A stretch of 37,410 bases of DNA from an uncultured Verrucomicrobiota bacterium (GCA_937127435.1 CAKZLZ010000042.1:1-37410); one strand, 5' to 3'; positions 1 to 8,007 are shown, counted from the first letter of the stretch. The notes: generated from the letters alone by a model not told the origin. Numbers and translations are program-made.

Positions 1-1100
1 TGGACGGAAACCCGAACTCAACGCATAAGGTTTCTCTGGAAGACGGTGTCGGCTCCCTCAGCTTCACCATCGAAAACCCCAAGCTCTGGACCGCGGAAAC
101 GCCGCATCTGTATCAGATCGCGCTACAGGCGGAGCAGGACACCTGGGAAACACGAATTGGATTTAGACAGATCACGGTTGAAGACGGACAAATTCAAGTC
201 AACGGCACTCCCGTCAAACTTCTGGGATATTGCCACCACGAAGCCCATCCGCAGTTTGGCCCGGCCCTGTCCATTCAGTCCCATGTTCAGGATCTGCAAT
301 TGATGAAAGACATGGGCTGCAATTTTATTCGGGGCAGCCATTATCCCATGGACCCTGTCTTCCTCGATCTCTGCGATGAACTGGGCTTTTACGTGTTTCA
401 GGAATCTCTGGGCTGGGGAAACCGGGAAGAAAACTTCAAAAGCGAAGCCTTCCACCAGTCACAACTCGAGCAAACCAGAAAAATGATCCGCAGCAGCTGG
501 AACCATCCCTGCGTCATGATGTGGGGCTATCTGAATGAAGGGGCCAGTGATTCGGAATATGCCGGTACGCTGTACCGCGAACTGTATGAACTTTGCAAAA
601 GCGAAGATCCTACCCGTCCCGCCACCTACGCATCCATGTTCCCCTTCGAAGACCTCTTCTTTGAACACTGCGATTTGATTTGTATCAATAACTATCCCGG
701 ATGGTACGCCGAAAGAGACAAAGTGCGTCCCCTGGATGAAATCAACAACCTGTTTGACAGGATTTTTGACCACCTGCAAAAAGCAGGACTTTCGGACAAA
801 CCCTTTATCATCAGTGAAATCGGTGCCGGCGCCATCTACGGCTGGCGGGATCCCCTGAAAGCGCATTGGAGTGAAGAGTATCAATTCGATTACCTGGATA
901 CCATCTGCAAACGGGTGATCGAAGATGACCGCATCAACGGGGTCTCTTTGTGGCAATTCTGCGACGGACGTACGTATTCGAGTGCCCAGGCCTTACAACG
1001 TCCACGGGCCTTCAACAACAAAGGCACCTTCGATGAGTACCGGCGCCCGAAAATGTCCTACGCAGCCGTGAAGAAACATTTCACCGGCTCTGCCGATTGA
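1..1100 (+). CDS. Glycoside hydrolase family 2 enzyme (beta-glucuronidase/beta-galactosidase-like), 5' end missing
   Basis: The frame is open from base 3 to the TGA at 1098-1100, so the gene begins before the window; about 365 codons are visible. GH2 enzymes remove a terminal beta-linked sugar by a retaining mechanism. The visible part starts in the beta-sandwich domain (NPKLWTAETPHLYQ) and passes the usual junction into the TIM barrel (RIGFRQ, then VNGTPVKLLGYCHHEAHP). The acid/base Glu is in YLNEGAS (codon 537-539) and the nucleophile is probably the Glu of IISEIGAG (codon 816-818). The end (LWQFCDGRTY, then RRPKMSYAAVKKHF) is typical of short GH2 proteins of the beta-glucuronidase group. 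Substrate specificity cannot be read. It probably belongs to the glycan locus that follows, although the next gene is convergent. Confidence 0.9.
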   Translation, partial: DGNPNSTHKVSLEDGVGSLSFTIENPKLWTAETPHLYQIALQAEQDTWETRIGFRQITVEDGQIQVNGTPVKLLGYCHHEAHPQFGPALSIQSHVQDLQLMKDMGCNFIRGSHYPMDPVFLDLCDELGFYVFQESLGWGNREENFKSEAFHQSQLEQTRKMIRSSWNHPCVMMWGYLNEGASDSEYAGTLYRELYELCKSEDPTRPATYASMFPFEDLFFEHCDLICINNYPGWYAERDKVRPLDEINNLFDRIFDHLQKAGLSDKPFIISEIGAGAIYGWRDPLKAHWSEEYQFDYLDTICKRVIEDDRINGVSLWQFCDGRTYSSAQALQRPRAFNNKGTFDEYRRPKMSYAAVKKHFTGSAD

Positions 1101-1121
1101 TCCAAATACAACTCTCCCGGA

Positions 1122-1176
1122 GTAACACCCGGGAAAGTTCGAAGGCCTTCTCCGAACCTTTCCCGTCCCGGGTTAC
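1122..1176. repeat. Imperfect inverted repeat downstream of the GH2 gene
   Basis: The left arm at 1122-1141 (GTAACACCCGGGAAAGTTCG) pairs with the right arm at 1153-1176 with a few bulges. It sits between the GH2 stop codon and the terminator hairpin and may help protect the 3' end of the mRNA. Confidence 0.5.
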
Positions 1177-1180
1177 CACA

Positions 1181-1215
1181 AAGAAAACCCCCGTCTAAAC
1201 GGGGGCAGTTTTCTT
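1181..1215. terminator. Bidirectional rho-independent terminator
   Basis: AAGAAAAC-CCCC pairs with GGGG-GCA-GTTTTCTT around an 8-base loop. The hairpin is bordered by A-rich sequence on one side and T-rich on the other, so it can end both the GH2 transcript (+) and the convergent PEP-CTERM transcript (-), whose stop codon is about 45 bases away. Confidence 0.8.
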
Positions 1216-1257
1216 AAGGAACACGATCCGTATCGGGTATACTCGATTCTCTTCGAA

Positions 1258-2244
1258 TCAGGATTTTTTCCTGTGGATGATCAGGCTGGAGATCAAACCC
1301 ACCAACAGCAATAGGCCGGTGCCGGGTTCAGGAATCACCACTACATCACCCAGAGAGGTGCCGTAACGAATTTCGTCGTAAGTTGTAGTTAGATCCCCGC
1401 TCAAAGAATAGTTGCTCGGGCTGGAGTTGAAATTGAGGCTGAATTCTTGTGCCGACAAACGCATTGATCTGTCGGTACCAAAAAGGATGGTGTCAGTTTG
1501 AGTATCCGTGGCCGTGAAACTGGCATAGGTACCCAGATCGCCTTCATTCCCACCATTCGCCTGCCAGTCAACGTAACCAGCATTGTTTAATACCCAGAGA
1601 GACGCCGTCCCGCCGCCAGCACCACCAACGTTAGTATATTTGGAAATATAAAGATAAGTGCTGCCTAAATCAACAGAACCACCTGAAGTAGTAGCATCAG
1701 CTTTATAACCGATGCTAGGTATGGTCCCGGAGGAACCTGAACGATTGGGTGCCACAGTCATCGACGCAAAATCTTTTGTAGAAGTTTGATGTACACTAGA
1801 AGTGGTTTGAGAGCGAATCTCTGTACCAGCAAAACCACTTGACATGGTGTTAACCCCAACATTGGCCAAGAAACTATGATAAATGTCCCCGGTCGCTGTG
1901 GTGTCGAAACTAACATGCGACATTACATACTCTTTGGTTGAATCAAGTTTAGGCGCCAGGGACATCGTCAACGAACCACCCGTGCTTTGGTAACCAGCAA
2001 ATGTCAGGCCGGTTGAATTATAAGTAGCCGTTTGTAAATTTCCACTGCCAGCAGTGCCTGTTAAGGTAGTATAACTACCTGTCAATCCCAGGGCATTGCT
2101 TGTGGTACCTCCAATTGCACCACTCGATCCACCATAATTAAAGCCTTCATAGACCAAAGGGGCTCCGTTCGCCAAGCTGAAAGACAGCAACGGTAATAGA
2201 AACAATCCGGATCGAATTTTTTTAAGGATGTAATTTTTTTTCAT
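1258..2244 (-). CDS. PEP-CTERM sorting-signal surface protein
   Basis: A 328-residue exported protein. Residues 1-27 form a signal peptide (MKKN, a hydrophobic stretch, cleavage after ANGA). The mature part is rich in Gly, Ser and Thr with beta-strand character and resembles lectin-like jelly rolls of this class (YEGFNYGG near the N-terminus). The C-terminus is a full PEP-CTERM signal: IPEPGTG, a hydrophobic helix (LLLLVGLISSLII), then HRKKS. In known systems exosortase/archaeosortase-type enzymes process such tails and the protein is delivered to the surface or matrix; no exosortase is in this window. The ATG at 2244 has no Shine-Dalgarno sequence before it; the leader instead carries CCTCCTTTC. 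A TTGAC-N3-GTCAA site lies about 64-76 bases upstream. Its binding partner is unknown. Confidence 0.85.
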   Translation of the reverse strand: MKKNYILKKIRSGLFLLPLLSFSLANGAPLVYEGFNYGGSSGAIGGTTSNALGLTGSYTTLTGTAGSGNLQTATYNSTGLTFAGYQSTGGSLTMSLAPKLDSTKEYVMSHVSFDTTATGDIYHSFLANVGVNTMSSGFAGTEIRSQTTSSVHQTSTKDFASMTVAPNRSGSSGTIPSIGYKADATTSGGSVDLGSTYLYISKYTNVGGAGGGTASLWVLNNAGYVDWQANGGNEGDLGTYASFTATDTQTDTILFGTDRSMRLSAQEFSLNFNSSPSNYSLSGDLTTTYDEIRYGTSLGDVVVIPEPGTGLLLLVGLISSLIIHRKKS

Positions 2245-2307
2245 AGTGAAAGGAGGGGTTGACGTTTTATTTTCCTTATTATCTATGAGGACAAAACCAT
2301 AAATAAA

Positions 2308-2320
2308 TTGACTTAGTCAA
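2308..2320. promoter_or_regulatory. Operator-like palindrome, site A
   Basis: TTGACTTAGTCAA, a complete 6+1+6 palindrome upstream of the minus-strand PEP-CTERM gene. On the minus strand TTGACT could serve as a -35 hexamer, but no convincing -10 follows at 17 bases. It is one of six related sites in the first 14.3 kb. Confidence 0.65.
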
Positions 2321-2520
2321 TATTTAATCACATTTCAGCTCCTTGTATTTCATCTTTGATGCATATATGGCCAACAGACGAATACACCCGGAGAAACCAC
2401 TGGCAAGCCCCCACCCCCAAGCCTTTGCCGTCCGGCCGGCCGGCGATTCGTCCAAGAAGAGGCATTGAATATCAACCCGTGAGTACCAAGGCATAAATAA
2501 AAAATATATGGACACCATGC

Positions 2521-2535
2521 CCGTTATTATAACGG
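2521..2535. promoter_or_regulatory. 15-base palindrome CCGTTAT-T-ATAACGG upstream of the regulator gene
   Basis: Perfect 7-base arms around one central base. It is unlike the TTGAC-N3-GTCAA sites. It lies about 210 bases before the preferred regulator start and could be an operator for that gene or part of its promoter region. Confidence 0.35.
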
Positions 2536-2744
2536 ATAAAGCCTTCTCACTTCTTACAGCTTTGGCCGGACGCCAACTTATTATCAGTGGTAAACGAGAC
2601 GATTCCGGTTATGATTCGACATGCATTCAGCAAAGGGTAAATGAGAATTTTACTCTATATTGATTGATTTCCAATTGGTTAGGTGAGATAGTCAGGTTTC
2701 AAATTCAAACCTTAACCCGTCACTTGATAAAGCCCAAAAATCTC

Positions 2745-4151
2745 ATGGAAGCCTCTAAAGTTTTTATCGTACGAAATCATGTACTTAAACTACTCGAAAC
2801 GGGAGAATTAGACGAAGGTCAACAAATCCCCCCCGCCCGTGAGCTGGCGCTGGAACTGGACATCTCTTTTGTGAAGGTTCAACAGGGAATTGACGCCTTG
2901 TGTCGTGATGGCATTCTTGAGGCCCATCCCCGTCAGGGAGTGTTTGTTTTACCCGGCTGGCAGAACCGGATCCTTCAGGACAATTTAAGTGTATTTGACA
3001 GTTTACACCGTCTCCCCTGGCTCCCCGGATTACTGAAGTACCTGCATGCGGAAATTCCGGATCTGCGTATCACCAAAAAATTCAGCCGCAGCGTTCTCGA
3101 AATAAAAACCACCCATCATGTCCTGACCCGACACGATGAATATATGGATCTTTCTTCGATTCTGGACGAATGCTATCCGGACCATTCTGATTTCTTCAAC
3201 AAGATTTTTGAGCCCTTCCGAATCAACGGCCGTCTGGTGGGAATCCCCTTCTCATTTTCCCCACGGGTCATCTACTGTAATCCAAAAGTTTTTAAAAAAG
3301 CCGGCTGCACGGTACCTGTACATGGGTGGACCGGTGAAGAGATGTTAAAAACCCTGGACCTTTTAAGAAAAGTTTTGCCGGCAGAACAGGTAATCAATTG
3401 GCATAGTTATCCGTATTTATGGATGAGTTTTGTATTTCGGGCCGGCGGACAGCTGTTTAACCCCGGCTTGCCTGATCCCGTTTGCATCGACAGCAAGGAA
3501 ACCATATCCGGTCTCCGCTTTTTCCAGGAAATAGGGAAGCGGGTAGGAGACCAGTCTAAATTTGATGGCGATGTCTATGTAAAACATTTCCTTAAAGGAG
3601 AGGCGGCACTCTTTTTGGCTGACCGGCTTTTCACCAACCAAATCCTCTCTTCCGATTTTAAAGATTGGATTGCCATCCCCCTCCCCACCCTGCCGGGTGG
3701 AAAGGATGTAACCGCACAGGCGACTGATTTGATCTGTGTTCGAAACTCCTGCTCCTCCTTTTCACTGATACACCAATTTGTACGGCTCATCTTATCTCAG
3801 GAAGTTCAGGACTATTTGGCAAAAGAAAAAGCCGGTATCCCCGTCCGCCGTTCTTCAGCCTTTAAAGGCTTTGATATGGATGACCCCAAGGAAGCCGTCC
3901 TCCTCTCTGAAATTTCAAAAATTTGCAATGAGTTTCACCTCAGCACCCCCTTCCCCGGTGAACTGGTTCAAACCGGAATCCAACGCATTTTACGGGACGG
4001 GCTGGACCTTGATAAGGGCTGTAAAGAACTCGCTTCTTTTGCCCGCACAGCCTTGGGAATTCAGAATCAATTACCTGAAAACGCCCCTGTCGATTCGGTC
4101 TTTGCCAAATCAGCTCAAATAGAGAATAACAGGGTAATTCATCAAAAATAA
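2745..4151 (+). CDS. GntR-type transcriptional regulator fused to a solute-binding-protein-like sensor domain
   Basis: A 468-residue protein from the ATG at 2745; the frame stays open back to a TTG at 2664, but the DNA-binding domain begins right at the ATG. Residues ~3-70 form a GntR winged helix (VRNHVLKLLETGELDEG, then PPARELALELDIS, then GILEAHPRQGVFVLPG). Residues ~90-440 look like an ABC family-1 extracellular solute-binding protein (INGRLVGIPFSFSPRVIYCN, a GWTGEEMLKTLDLLRK helix, LKGEAALFLADRL), with no signal peptide, so it should act in the cytoplasm as the ligand sensor. The design parallels AraR, a GntR-type wing-helix fused to a LacI-type sensor, but with a different sensor fold. 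It lies between the two PEP-CTERM genes and is the best candidate to bind the TTGAC-N3-GTCAA sites. Its ligand, presumably an oligosaccharide, is inference. Confidence 0.8.
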   Translation: MEASKVFIVRNHVLKLLETGELDEGQQIPPARELALELDISFVKVQQGIDALCRDGILEAHPRQGVFVLPGWQNRILQDNLSVFDSLHRLPWLPGLLKYLHAEIPDLRITKKFSRSVLEIKTTHHVLTRHDEYMDLSSILDECYPDHSDFFNKIFEPFRINGRLVGIPFSFSPRVIYCNPKVFKKAGCTVPVHGWTGEEMLKTLDLLRKVLPAEQVINWHSYPYLWMSFVFRAGGQLFNPGLPDPVCIDSKETISGLRFFQEIGKRVGDQSKFDGDVYVKHFLKGEAALFLADRLFTNQILSSDFKDWIAIPLPTLPGGKDVTAQATDLICVRNSCSSFSLIHQFVRLILSQEVQDYLAKEKAGIPVRRSSAFKGFDMDDPKEAVLLSEISKICNEFHLSTPFPGELVQTGIQRILRDGLDLDKGCKELASFARTALGIQNQLPENAPVDSVFAKSAQIENNRVIHQK

Positions 4152-4175
4152 TTAATTTTAAGAGAAACTTCCCCA

Positions 4176-4188
4176 TTGACTTTGTCAC
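4176..4188. promoter_or_regulatory. Operator-like palindrome, site B
   Basis: TTGACTTTGTCAC, 25 bases after the regulator stop codon and 126 bases before the 4314 PEP-CTERM gene. TTGACT (4176-4181) followed by 17 bases and CACAAT (4199-4204) could be the promoter itself, which would place the palindrome over the -35 box. Confidence 0.6.
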
Positions 4189-4313
4189 AATACCCGTCCA
4201 CAATATCAACATAAAATGGGTTTCGAAGCCCAAAACCCAAACGCCCTTTTCTTAAACTGCACTGAACGGGAAGGGTAAAAACACAACTTTTCTGAAAAAT
4301 CTGGAGATCCCCT

Positions 4314-4988
4314 ATGAAAATTCTCAATCTGCTTATGACCTCGGTTTTACTGAGCCTCCCTGCTCTTTCACCCGCCGCGACCGTTTTATTTCAGGACAGC
4401 TTTGAGTCTCCCCCGGAAACGGTTGGCAGCGGAAACACCGTTACCCAATGGGGTGTGAGTGATAACACCAGAATCTATGCCGTAAACACTTTTGCCACCA
4501 CAGGAACAAATAGCGTTTTCATGCGCAACAGTGGATCCAGGACCATGACCCAAACTGCCGCGGTTGATATCACCGGCACCGATGGACTGATTGTCTCCTG
4601 GTGGATGCGACAAGGAAGCACGTATGAGAGCGGTGACACCTTCTCCATGAAAATCGACTTTGGCAGTGGTTTTCAATCTGTCGTTGCGGATGCCGGCCTG
4701 GCAGACGGGGGGAATTACACCTATTCAGGGACTGAAAACACACTGGCCACAGATACAGGACAAGCAAGCAGCTTCACCCAATACAATGTAACCATCGATT
4801 CCTCCTACTACATTGGAACTCTGGGAGCCTCAGATATCAAACTACAATTCCTGCACAGCACGGGTTCCGGTGGTGAAGATGGATATTTTGACGACATCAC
4901 CATCACCGCCATTCCGGAACCTGCCACCCTGAGCTTGTTGTTTATCGGTCTGGGAGGACTACTCTTTACCCGGCGTAAAAAGAAATAA
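4314..4988 (+). CDS. PEP-CTERM sorting-signal surface protein
   Basis: A 224-residue exported protein. The signal peptide is residues 1-22 (MKILNLLMTSVLLSL, then SPAA). The body is a beta-rich, Gly/Ser/Thr/Asp-rich domain (VLFQDSFESP at the start, YFDDITIT at the end) of the kind found in lectin or concanavalin-like folds. The tail is a canonical PEP-CTERM signal: IPEPATL, a hydrophobic helix, then RRKKK. The start follows a reasonable Shine-Dalgarno sequence (GGAG, 8 bases upstream). Operator-like site B lies in its upstream region and a strong terminator follows, so it is probably monocistronic. It differs in length and sequence from the PEP-CTERM protein at 1258-2244 but shares the same kind of upstream site, suggesting joint control. 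A ligand cannot be inferred. Confidence 0.85.
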   Translation: MKILNLLMTSVLLSLPALSPAATVLFQDSFESPPETVGSGNTVTQWGVSDNTRIYAVNTFATTGTNSVFMRNSGSRTMTQTAAVDITGTDGLIVSWWMRQGSTYESGDTFSMKIDFGSGFQSVVADAGLADGGNYTYSGTENTLATDTGQASSFTQYNVTIDSSYYIGTLGASDIKLQFLHSTGSGGEDGYFDDITITAIPEPATLSLLFIGLGGLLFTRRKKK

Positions 4989-5013
4989 TCCAAAGGATAC
5001 CCTCTTTTTTATC

Positions 5014-5048
5014 ACGCGAACCCCGCCCTGCGGGATTCGCGTTTTTTT
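5014..5048 (+). terminator. Rho-independent terminator after the PEP-CTERM gene
   Basis: ACGCGAA-C-CCCG pairs with CGGG-A-TTCGCGT around CCCTG, followed by seven Ts. It starts about 26 bases after the stop codon. Confidence 0.85.
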
Positions 5049-5127
5049 GTAAAGTCTTGATATTTAAAATGGACCTATCCCCGGTCCCCAATGCTGAACT
5101 TGCTCGCAACACACCAGCCTGAAGGTC

Positions 5128-5166
5128 GCCCGAGTCCCCCTGGCCGTCGCGAGCGACAGCTCGGGC
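5128..5166. repeat. Inverted repeat GCCCGAG ... CTCGGGC
   Basis: Seven-base arms around about 24 GC-rich bases, with a nested self-complementary TCGCGA. It is part of a 700-base gene-free region and may be a further piece of the repeat cluster that follows. Confidence 0.4.
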
Positions 5167-5305
5167 AGGCGCGTTTACGCGGAAGCTTCCCAATCCCCTT
5201 TAGGGGCTGGGTCTGGTCTCTTCACAATAAAGAGGATGCCTGGGCTTCGAAAAACGGGGTGAGCCTGCCCGGAGGACGCCCCAGCCACCAGGGGGCATCC
5301 ATGCC

Positions 5306-5553
5306 CGATGATTTTTTTATGAATAAATCAACAACCCCTTCACGCGGTTCCCTCTCCTGCTTCAGCAGGTATCTCTCCACCCTAAACGGATCGGATAAAA
5401 CACATAAACGTGAAACTCCGAACCTACCCGAAGAATTTAGGAGTCCCGCGTTCACGCGGTTCCCTCTCCTGCTTCAGCAGGTGTCCCCCTCTCACCCTAA
5501 ACGGATCGGATAAAACACATAAAGGGGTTGTTGGTTTATTCAAAATATCATCG
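5306..5553. repeat. Inverted-repeat-bounded element containing a 70-bp direct duplication
   Basis: The terminal arms are 5306-5340 and 5522-5553, about 33 bases, nearly complementary apart from a few mismatches and a small indel. Inside are two direct copies of a ~70-base unit at 5339-5408 and 5451-5523; they share TTCACGCGGTTCCCTCTCCT and AAACGGATCGGATAAAACAC, and each holds the palindrome CCTGC-TTCA-GCAGG. The rest of the 4989-5687 gap holds the terminator, the 5128 inverted repeat and operator-like site C; short ORFs across it read only repeat sequence. The element resembles a miniature or REP-type repeat and carries no transposase. Confidence 0.65.
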
Positions 5554-5655
5554 GCCAGGGGAACTCAGACGTAAATCCACTCTTCCCAGACCCTATCCTT
5601 CCTGCATGAAGGCTGTGATGCGCCCTTGATGCTAAAGAAGCAATCTTTTTGCTTG

Positions 5656-5668
5656 CTGACATAGTCAA
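5656..5668. promoter_or_regulatory. Operator-like palindrome, site C
   Basis: CTGACATAGTCAA (core TGAC-ATA-GTCA at 5657-5667), ending 19 bases before the ATG at 5688. It matches sites D and E in sequence but is in the opposite orientation relative to its gene. Confidence 0.6.
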
Positions 5669-5687
5669 TAAATGCGATAGATAAAAA

Positions 5688-6413
5688 ATGTTGTGGATTA
5701 CAATTTTACTTTTTTTCGGCATTGTGGGGAGCACAGTTTTGGCAAAGTCCAATTCGAAATGGAATCCCCTGGTTATTGCCCTTACCCTGCTCATGATCGT
5801 TGCCCTGGGTTTCCAGTTCCGGAATCTGGGAGGCTCCTCAGGCGGCGCCAGCTATTCGATGCGCTGGGAGGAAGCCGTCGGACAACAATTGGCAAAAGCA
5901 CTTTCAGAGGACGGCATACACAGCGGAACCGTAGTGATTCTCGATGAAATTATTGAAGGGGCTGCGAATCCTTTGGCCGAAATTCATCGGGAAAGCTTTC
6001 GAAAGGGCCTCACTTCGGACAGCCTGAACGTAGTGGAAATCAATGCCAGTGATATCAGTACATTCAATGAACTCGGTTTGACGGACGTCCCGGAAGAAAT
6101 GACTCCCAATGGTCCGGTCGATCTTTCAACCACCCTCCTTATGAAAGCCATAAATAATGAGAGCGACGTTGTGGCGCTGGTTTCGTTTATCGGACTACCC
6201 GCTTCCATGTCCCCACAGGCCCTGAATGCACTACCTCCAGTGTATGTGCATGGACTTACTCATTTGACCAGCGAACAGAAAGATGAAGACCTTCTGAAAA
6301 CATCCTCCATTCGGGCAATTGTCCGCGAAAAACCCGGAGTCAGTTTTCAGAAACCCCCAGCCGGAAAAAATCTGGAAGAAATTTTTTCAGAAGCTTTTGT
6401 GCTGAAACAATAA
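5688..6413 (+). CDS. Membrane-anchored protein of unknown function
   Basis: A 241-residue protein I do not recognise. Two hydrophobic helices open it (residues ~1-19, MLWITILLFFGIVGSTVLA, and ~26-44, ending IVALGFQF), followed by a soluble alpha/beta domain of ~190 residues that alternates predicted strands (GTVVILDEII, DVVALVSFIGLP) and helices. The pattern of a short strand, a helix and Pro/Gly turns recalls a small Rossmann-like or binding-protein fold, but I see no catalytic motif. The ATG at 5688 has no clear Shine-Dalgarno sequence. Site C just upstream suggests it is co-regulated with the pseudopilin and PEP-CTERM genes, so a role in the envelope or secretion is likely but unproven. 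It converges with the pseudopilin gene ending at 6459. Confidence 0.65.
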   Translation: MLWITILLFFGIVGSTVLAKSNSKWNPLVIALTLLMIVALGFQFRNLGGSSGGASYSMRWEEAVGQQLAKALSEDGIHSGTVVILDEIIEGAANPLAEIHRESFRKGLTSDSLNVVEINASDISTFNELGLTDVPEEMTPNGPVDLSTTLLMKAINNESDVVALVSFIGLPASMSPQALNALPPVYVHGLTHLTSEQKDEDLLKTSSIRAIVREKPGVSFQKPPAGKNLEEIFSEAFVLKQ

Positions 6414-6458
6414 TTTGCACGGTCTGGTTTTCAGGATGGGTCTCAGCTCTCCCACGAT

Positions 6459-7256
6459 TCAGCTTTCCGGCGGATAATAATCGGGGAGGACCCAGGTCCT
6501 CCATGACTGTAAATAGTCCCCTCCGTTTTCACGGGTAATTTCTCCCACATGCCCATCGGAAAACCCCACATTTGCGTGGCCGTGATGACGAAGCCACATG
6601 TAGGAATTGTCACCGCCGATAACCGGGTTCTGCACTTCCAACCCGAAATTCCGCAGATAAAAGCCACTGAATGATTCCCCCAGTAATATAAAATGGGTGG
6701 GTTCTTCAACCAATATAAGGGAGATATAGGTGATTTTACTGGTGGCCCCTGCAAATTTCCACAGCCCAAGTGCATCGTACTCCACATGCTTGTACCCACT
6801 GCGCTCTCCCTTGGGGGTAAAACAATACATGTTCATTCCATAAACCAGATCCTGATTCGCATTCACCTGGTTTTCATCCCCCATACTTAAAGGACAACTA
6901 TAAGCTCTGCGTATAACTTCCCCTTTTTTCGAAACATAATCTTTCATGTAACCCGTATTTTTCAACACGTAAGGCCAACTGCGGAAAGTACCATTGGAAG
7001 TGGTGGTGGGATTGTAGCGGACAGGCACATTCGATTTGTGATCCATCGCAAAGCTCTGCAAACAAACCAATGACTCTTTGAGATTACTTTTACAATTCAC
7101 GTCCATGGCTCTGGCTCTGACCTGGCCAATCACCGGCATCAGCAAGCTGGCCAATAGACTGATAATTGCAATGACCACCAACATTTCAATCAGCGTAAAT
7201 GCCGAATTGGATGCGTGACGCATTTTCACTTTTGCTGAGTGGCACTCCTGCTTCAT
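6459..7256 (-). CDS. Type II secretion/pilin-like pseudopilin of the H-X9-DG class (copy 1)
   Basis: A 265-residue protein with a prepilin leader ending at residue 18, then AFTLIEMLVVIAIISLLASL, the class III signal cut by prepilin peptidase, followed by the hydrophobic helix used for assembly. The soluble part carries NCKSNLKESL, a RRAYSCPLS segment and, near the end, the H-X9-DG motif (first His of RHHGHANVGFSDG, nine residues, then DG). Such proteins are abundant in planctomycetes, lentisphaeres and verrucomicrobia, often beside glycosidase or sulfatase genes; their exact function is unknown. The ATG at 7256 is one base after the TAA of the upstream gene, so the two are probably translationally coupled. 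It is a clear paralogue of the 8008-8766 protein. Confidence 0.85.
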   Translation of the reverse strand: MKQECHSAKVKMRHASNSAFTLIEMLVVIAIISLLASLLMPVIGQVRARAMDVNCKSNLKESLVCLQSFAMDHKSNVPVRYNPTTTSNGTFRSWPYVLKNTGYMKDYVSKKGEVIRRAYSCPLSMGDENQVNANQDLVYGMNMYCFTPKGERSGYKHVEYDALGLWKFAGATSKITYISLILVEEPTHFILLGESFSGFYLRNFGLEVQNPVIGGDNSYMWLRHHGHANVGFSDGHVGEITRENGGDYLQSWRTWVLPDYYPPES

Positions 7257-7257
7257 T

Positions 7258-7815
7258 TTACTTAACAGGCTTCAACACCAAACCCCCAAACCACACTTTG
7301 CTTCCTTCATAACGTTCGTAGTGCCGCCAACGGCAAAGGACAATAATTTTGGTCGCTCTTGATGCATCAATGGTCTTTGAAAATTTCTCCCAGTTTGTCG
7401 GGGAATAGTCAAAGTTGATCCGCTCCAACTCCGAATCTTTATCATACAACTTCACTTGTATATACCCTGCCCGATTTTCCTCACTTTTAAACCATCCACT
7501 CAATTCCCATTTTTCCGGATCGGTCTTTTTGCGGTAAATCGTTTGCGAAAGCGCACCATCATTTTTTTGCACTTCCCCAATCATCACCTCAACCGCGACC
7601 TCTATTTCTTTCGGCAGCCCTTTGGTTTCTGATGTGATGGAAAGCTCTTTGGGGTTCAGCCTCCATGAGGGTAAAACCTCCGGATTCCCACTCACTTTCA
7701 ATTCAGGATTGCTTAAAGCATTTTCGGCTGCAAACAGCCTTGCCGTTAACAGCACAAGAACAAAACCCAAAGACATGCGGCGGAAGAGACAGGGAGCAAG
7801 ATGATAATGTGACAT
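7258..7815 (-). CDS. Small secreted carbohydrate-binding-like (CBM4/9-type) protein
   Basis: A 185-residue protein from the ATG at 7815; a later ATG at 7776 is possible but would leave a signal peptide without basic residues. The N-terminus gives FRR, then a hydrophobic run (MSLGFVLVLLTARLFA) and a cleavage site at FAAE. The mature domain begins NALSNPELKVSG and has the jelly-roll pattern of CBM4/9-like domains (GYIQVKLYDKD, NWEKFSKTIDA, VWFGGLVL). It aligns by eye with the N-terminal domain of the 11367-14219 beta-helix protein, so both may recognise the same glycan. It lies between the two pseudopilin paralogues, with operator-like site D overlapping its start region. Binding is inferred from fold resemblance only. 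Confidence 0.7.
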   Translation of the reverse strand: MSHYHLAPCLFRRMSLGFVLVLLTARLFAAENALSNPELKVSGNPEVLPSWRLNPKELSITSETKGLPKEIEVAVEVMIGEVQKNDGALSQTIYRKKTDPEKWELSGWFKSEENRAGYIQVKLYDKDSELERINFDYSPTNWEKFSKTIDASRATKIIVLCRWRHYERYEGSKVWFGGLVLKPVK

Positions 7816-7821
7816 AGTCAA
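7809..7821. promoter_or_regulatory. Operator-like palindrome, site D, overlapping promoter and start codon
   Basis: On the minus strand TTGACTATGTCAC. It follows a plausible promoter: TTGTCA (7852-7847), 16 bases, TATGCT (7830-7825). The predicted transcription start falls near 7818, inside the palindrome and about three bases before the ATG at 7815. A bound protein here would block initiation. Confidence 0.6.
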
Positions 7822-8007
7822 TTTAGCATACCTTTATTCGGGTTTTTGACAATAATGGATTTTATTTTATTCGGAAAATTTTCAGGGGTAACCTGATTCA
7901 AAAATCATCAACAAACGCAATGGGTTCAATCACCCATACTGCCACGCTATCCCGGACAGGAGATCCCTCCCGGGAAGGTGAACTTTGCCCGCGCGGCGCC
8001 AACTAAA

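Larger units (their letters stand above)
2245..2744. other. Intergenic region between divergent PEP-CTERM and regulator genes
   Basis: About 500 bases that must carry both divergent promoters. I see operator-like site A (2308-2320), a GC-rich self-complementary run (CCGGCCGGCCGG near 2432) and a 15-base palindrome at 2521-2535. The 64-codon minus-strand ORF here has no recognisable features and I do not call it a gene. Confidence 0.5.

Noticed and set aside
2250..2261. GAAAGGAGGGG as a plus-strand ribosome site
   Set aside because: No sizeable plus-strand ORF follows; it lies in the leader of the minus-strand PEP-CTERM gene.
2324..2518. 64-codon ORF between the PEP-CTERM and regulator genes
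   Set aside because: No domain, no ribosome site; spans GC-rich simple sequence and promoter DNA.
5091..5513. 140-codon plus-strand ORF and its antisense partner
   Set aside because: Runs through the inverted and direct repeats; composition follows the repeats.
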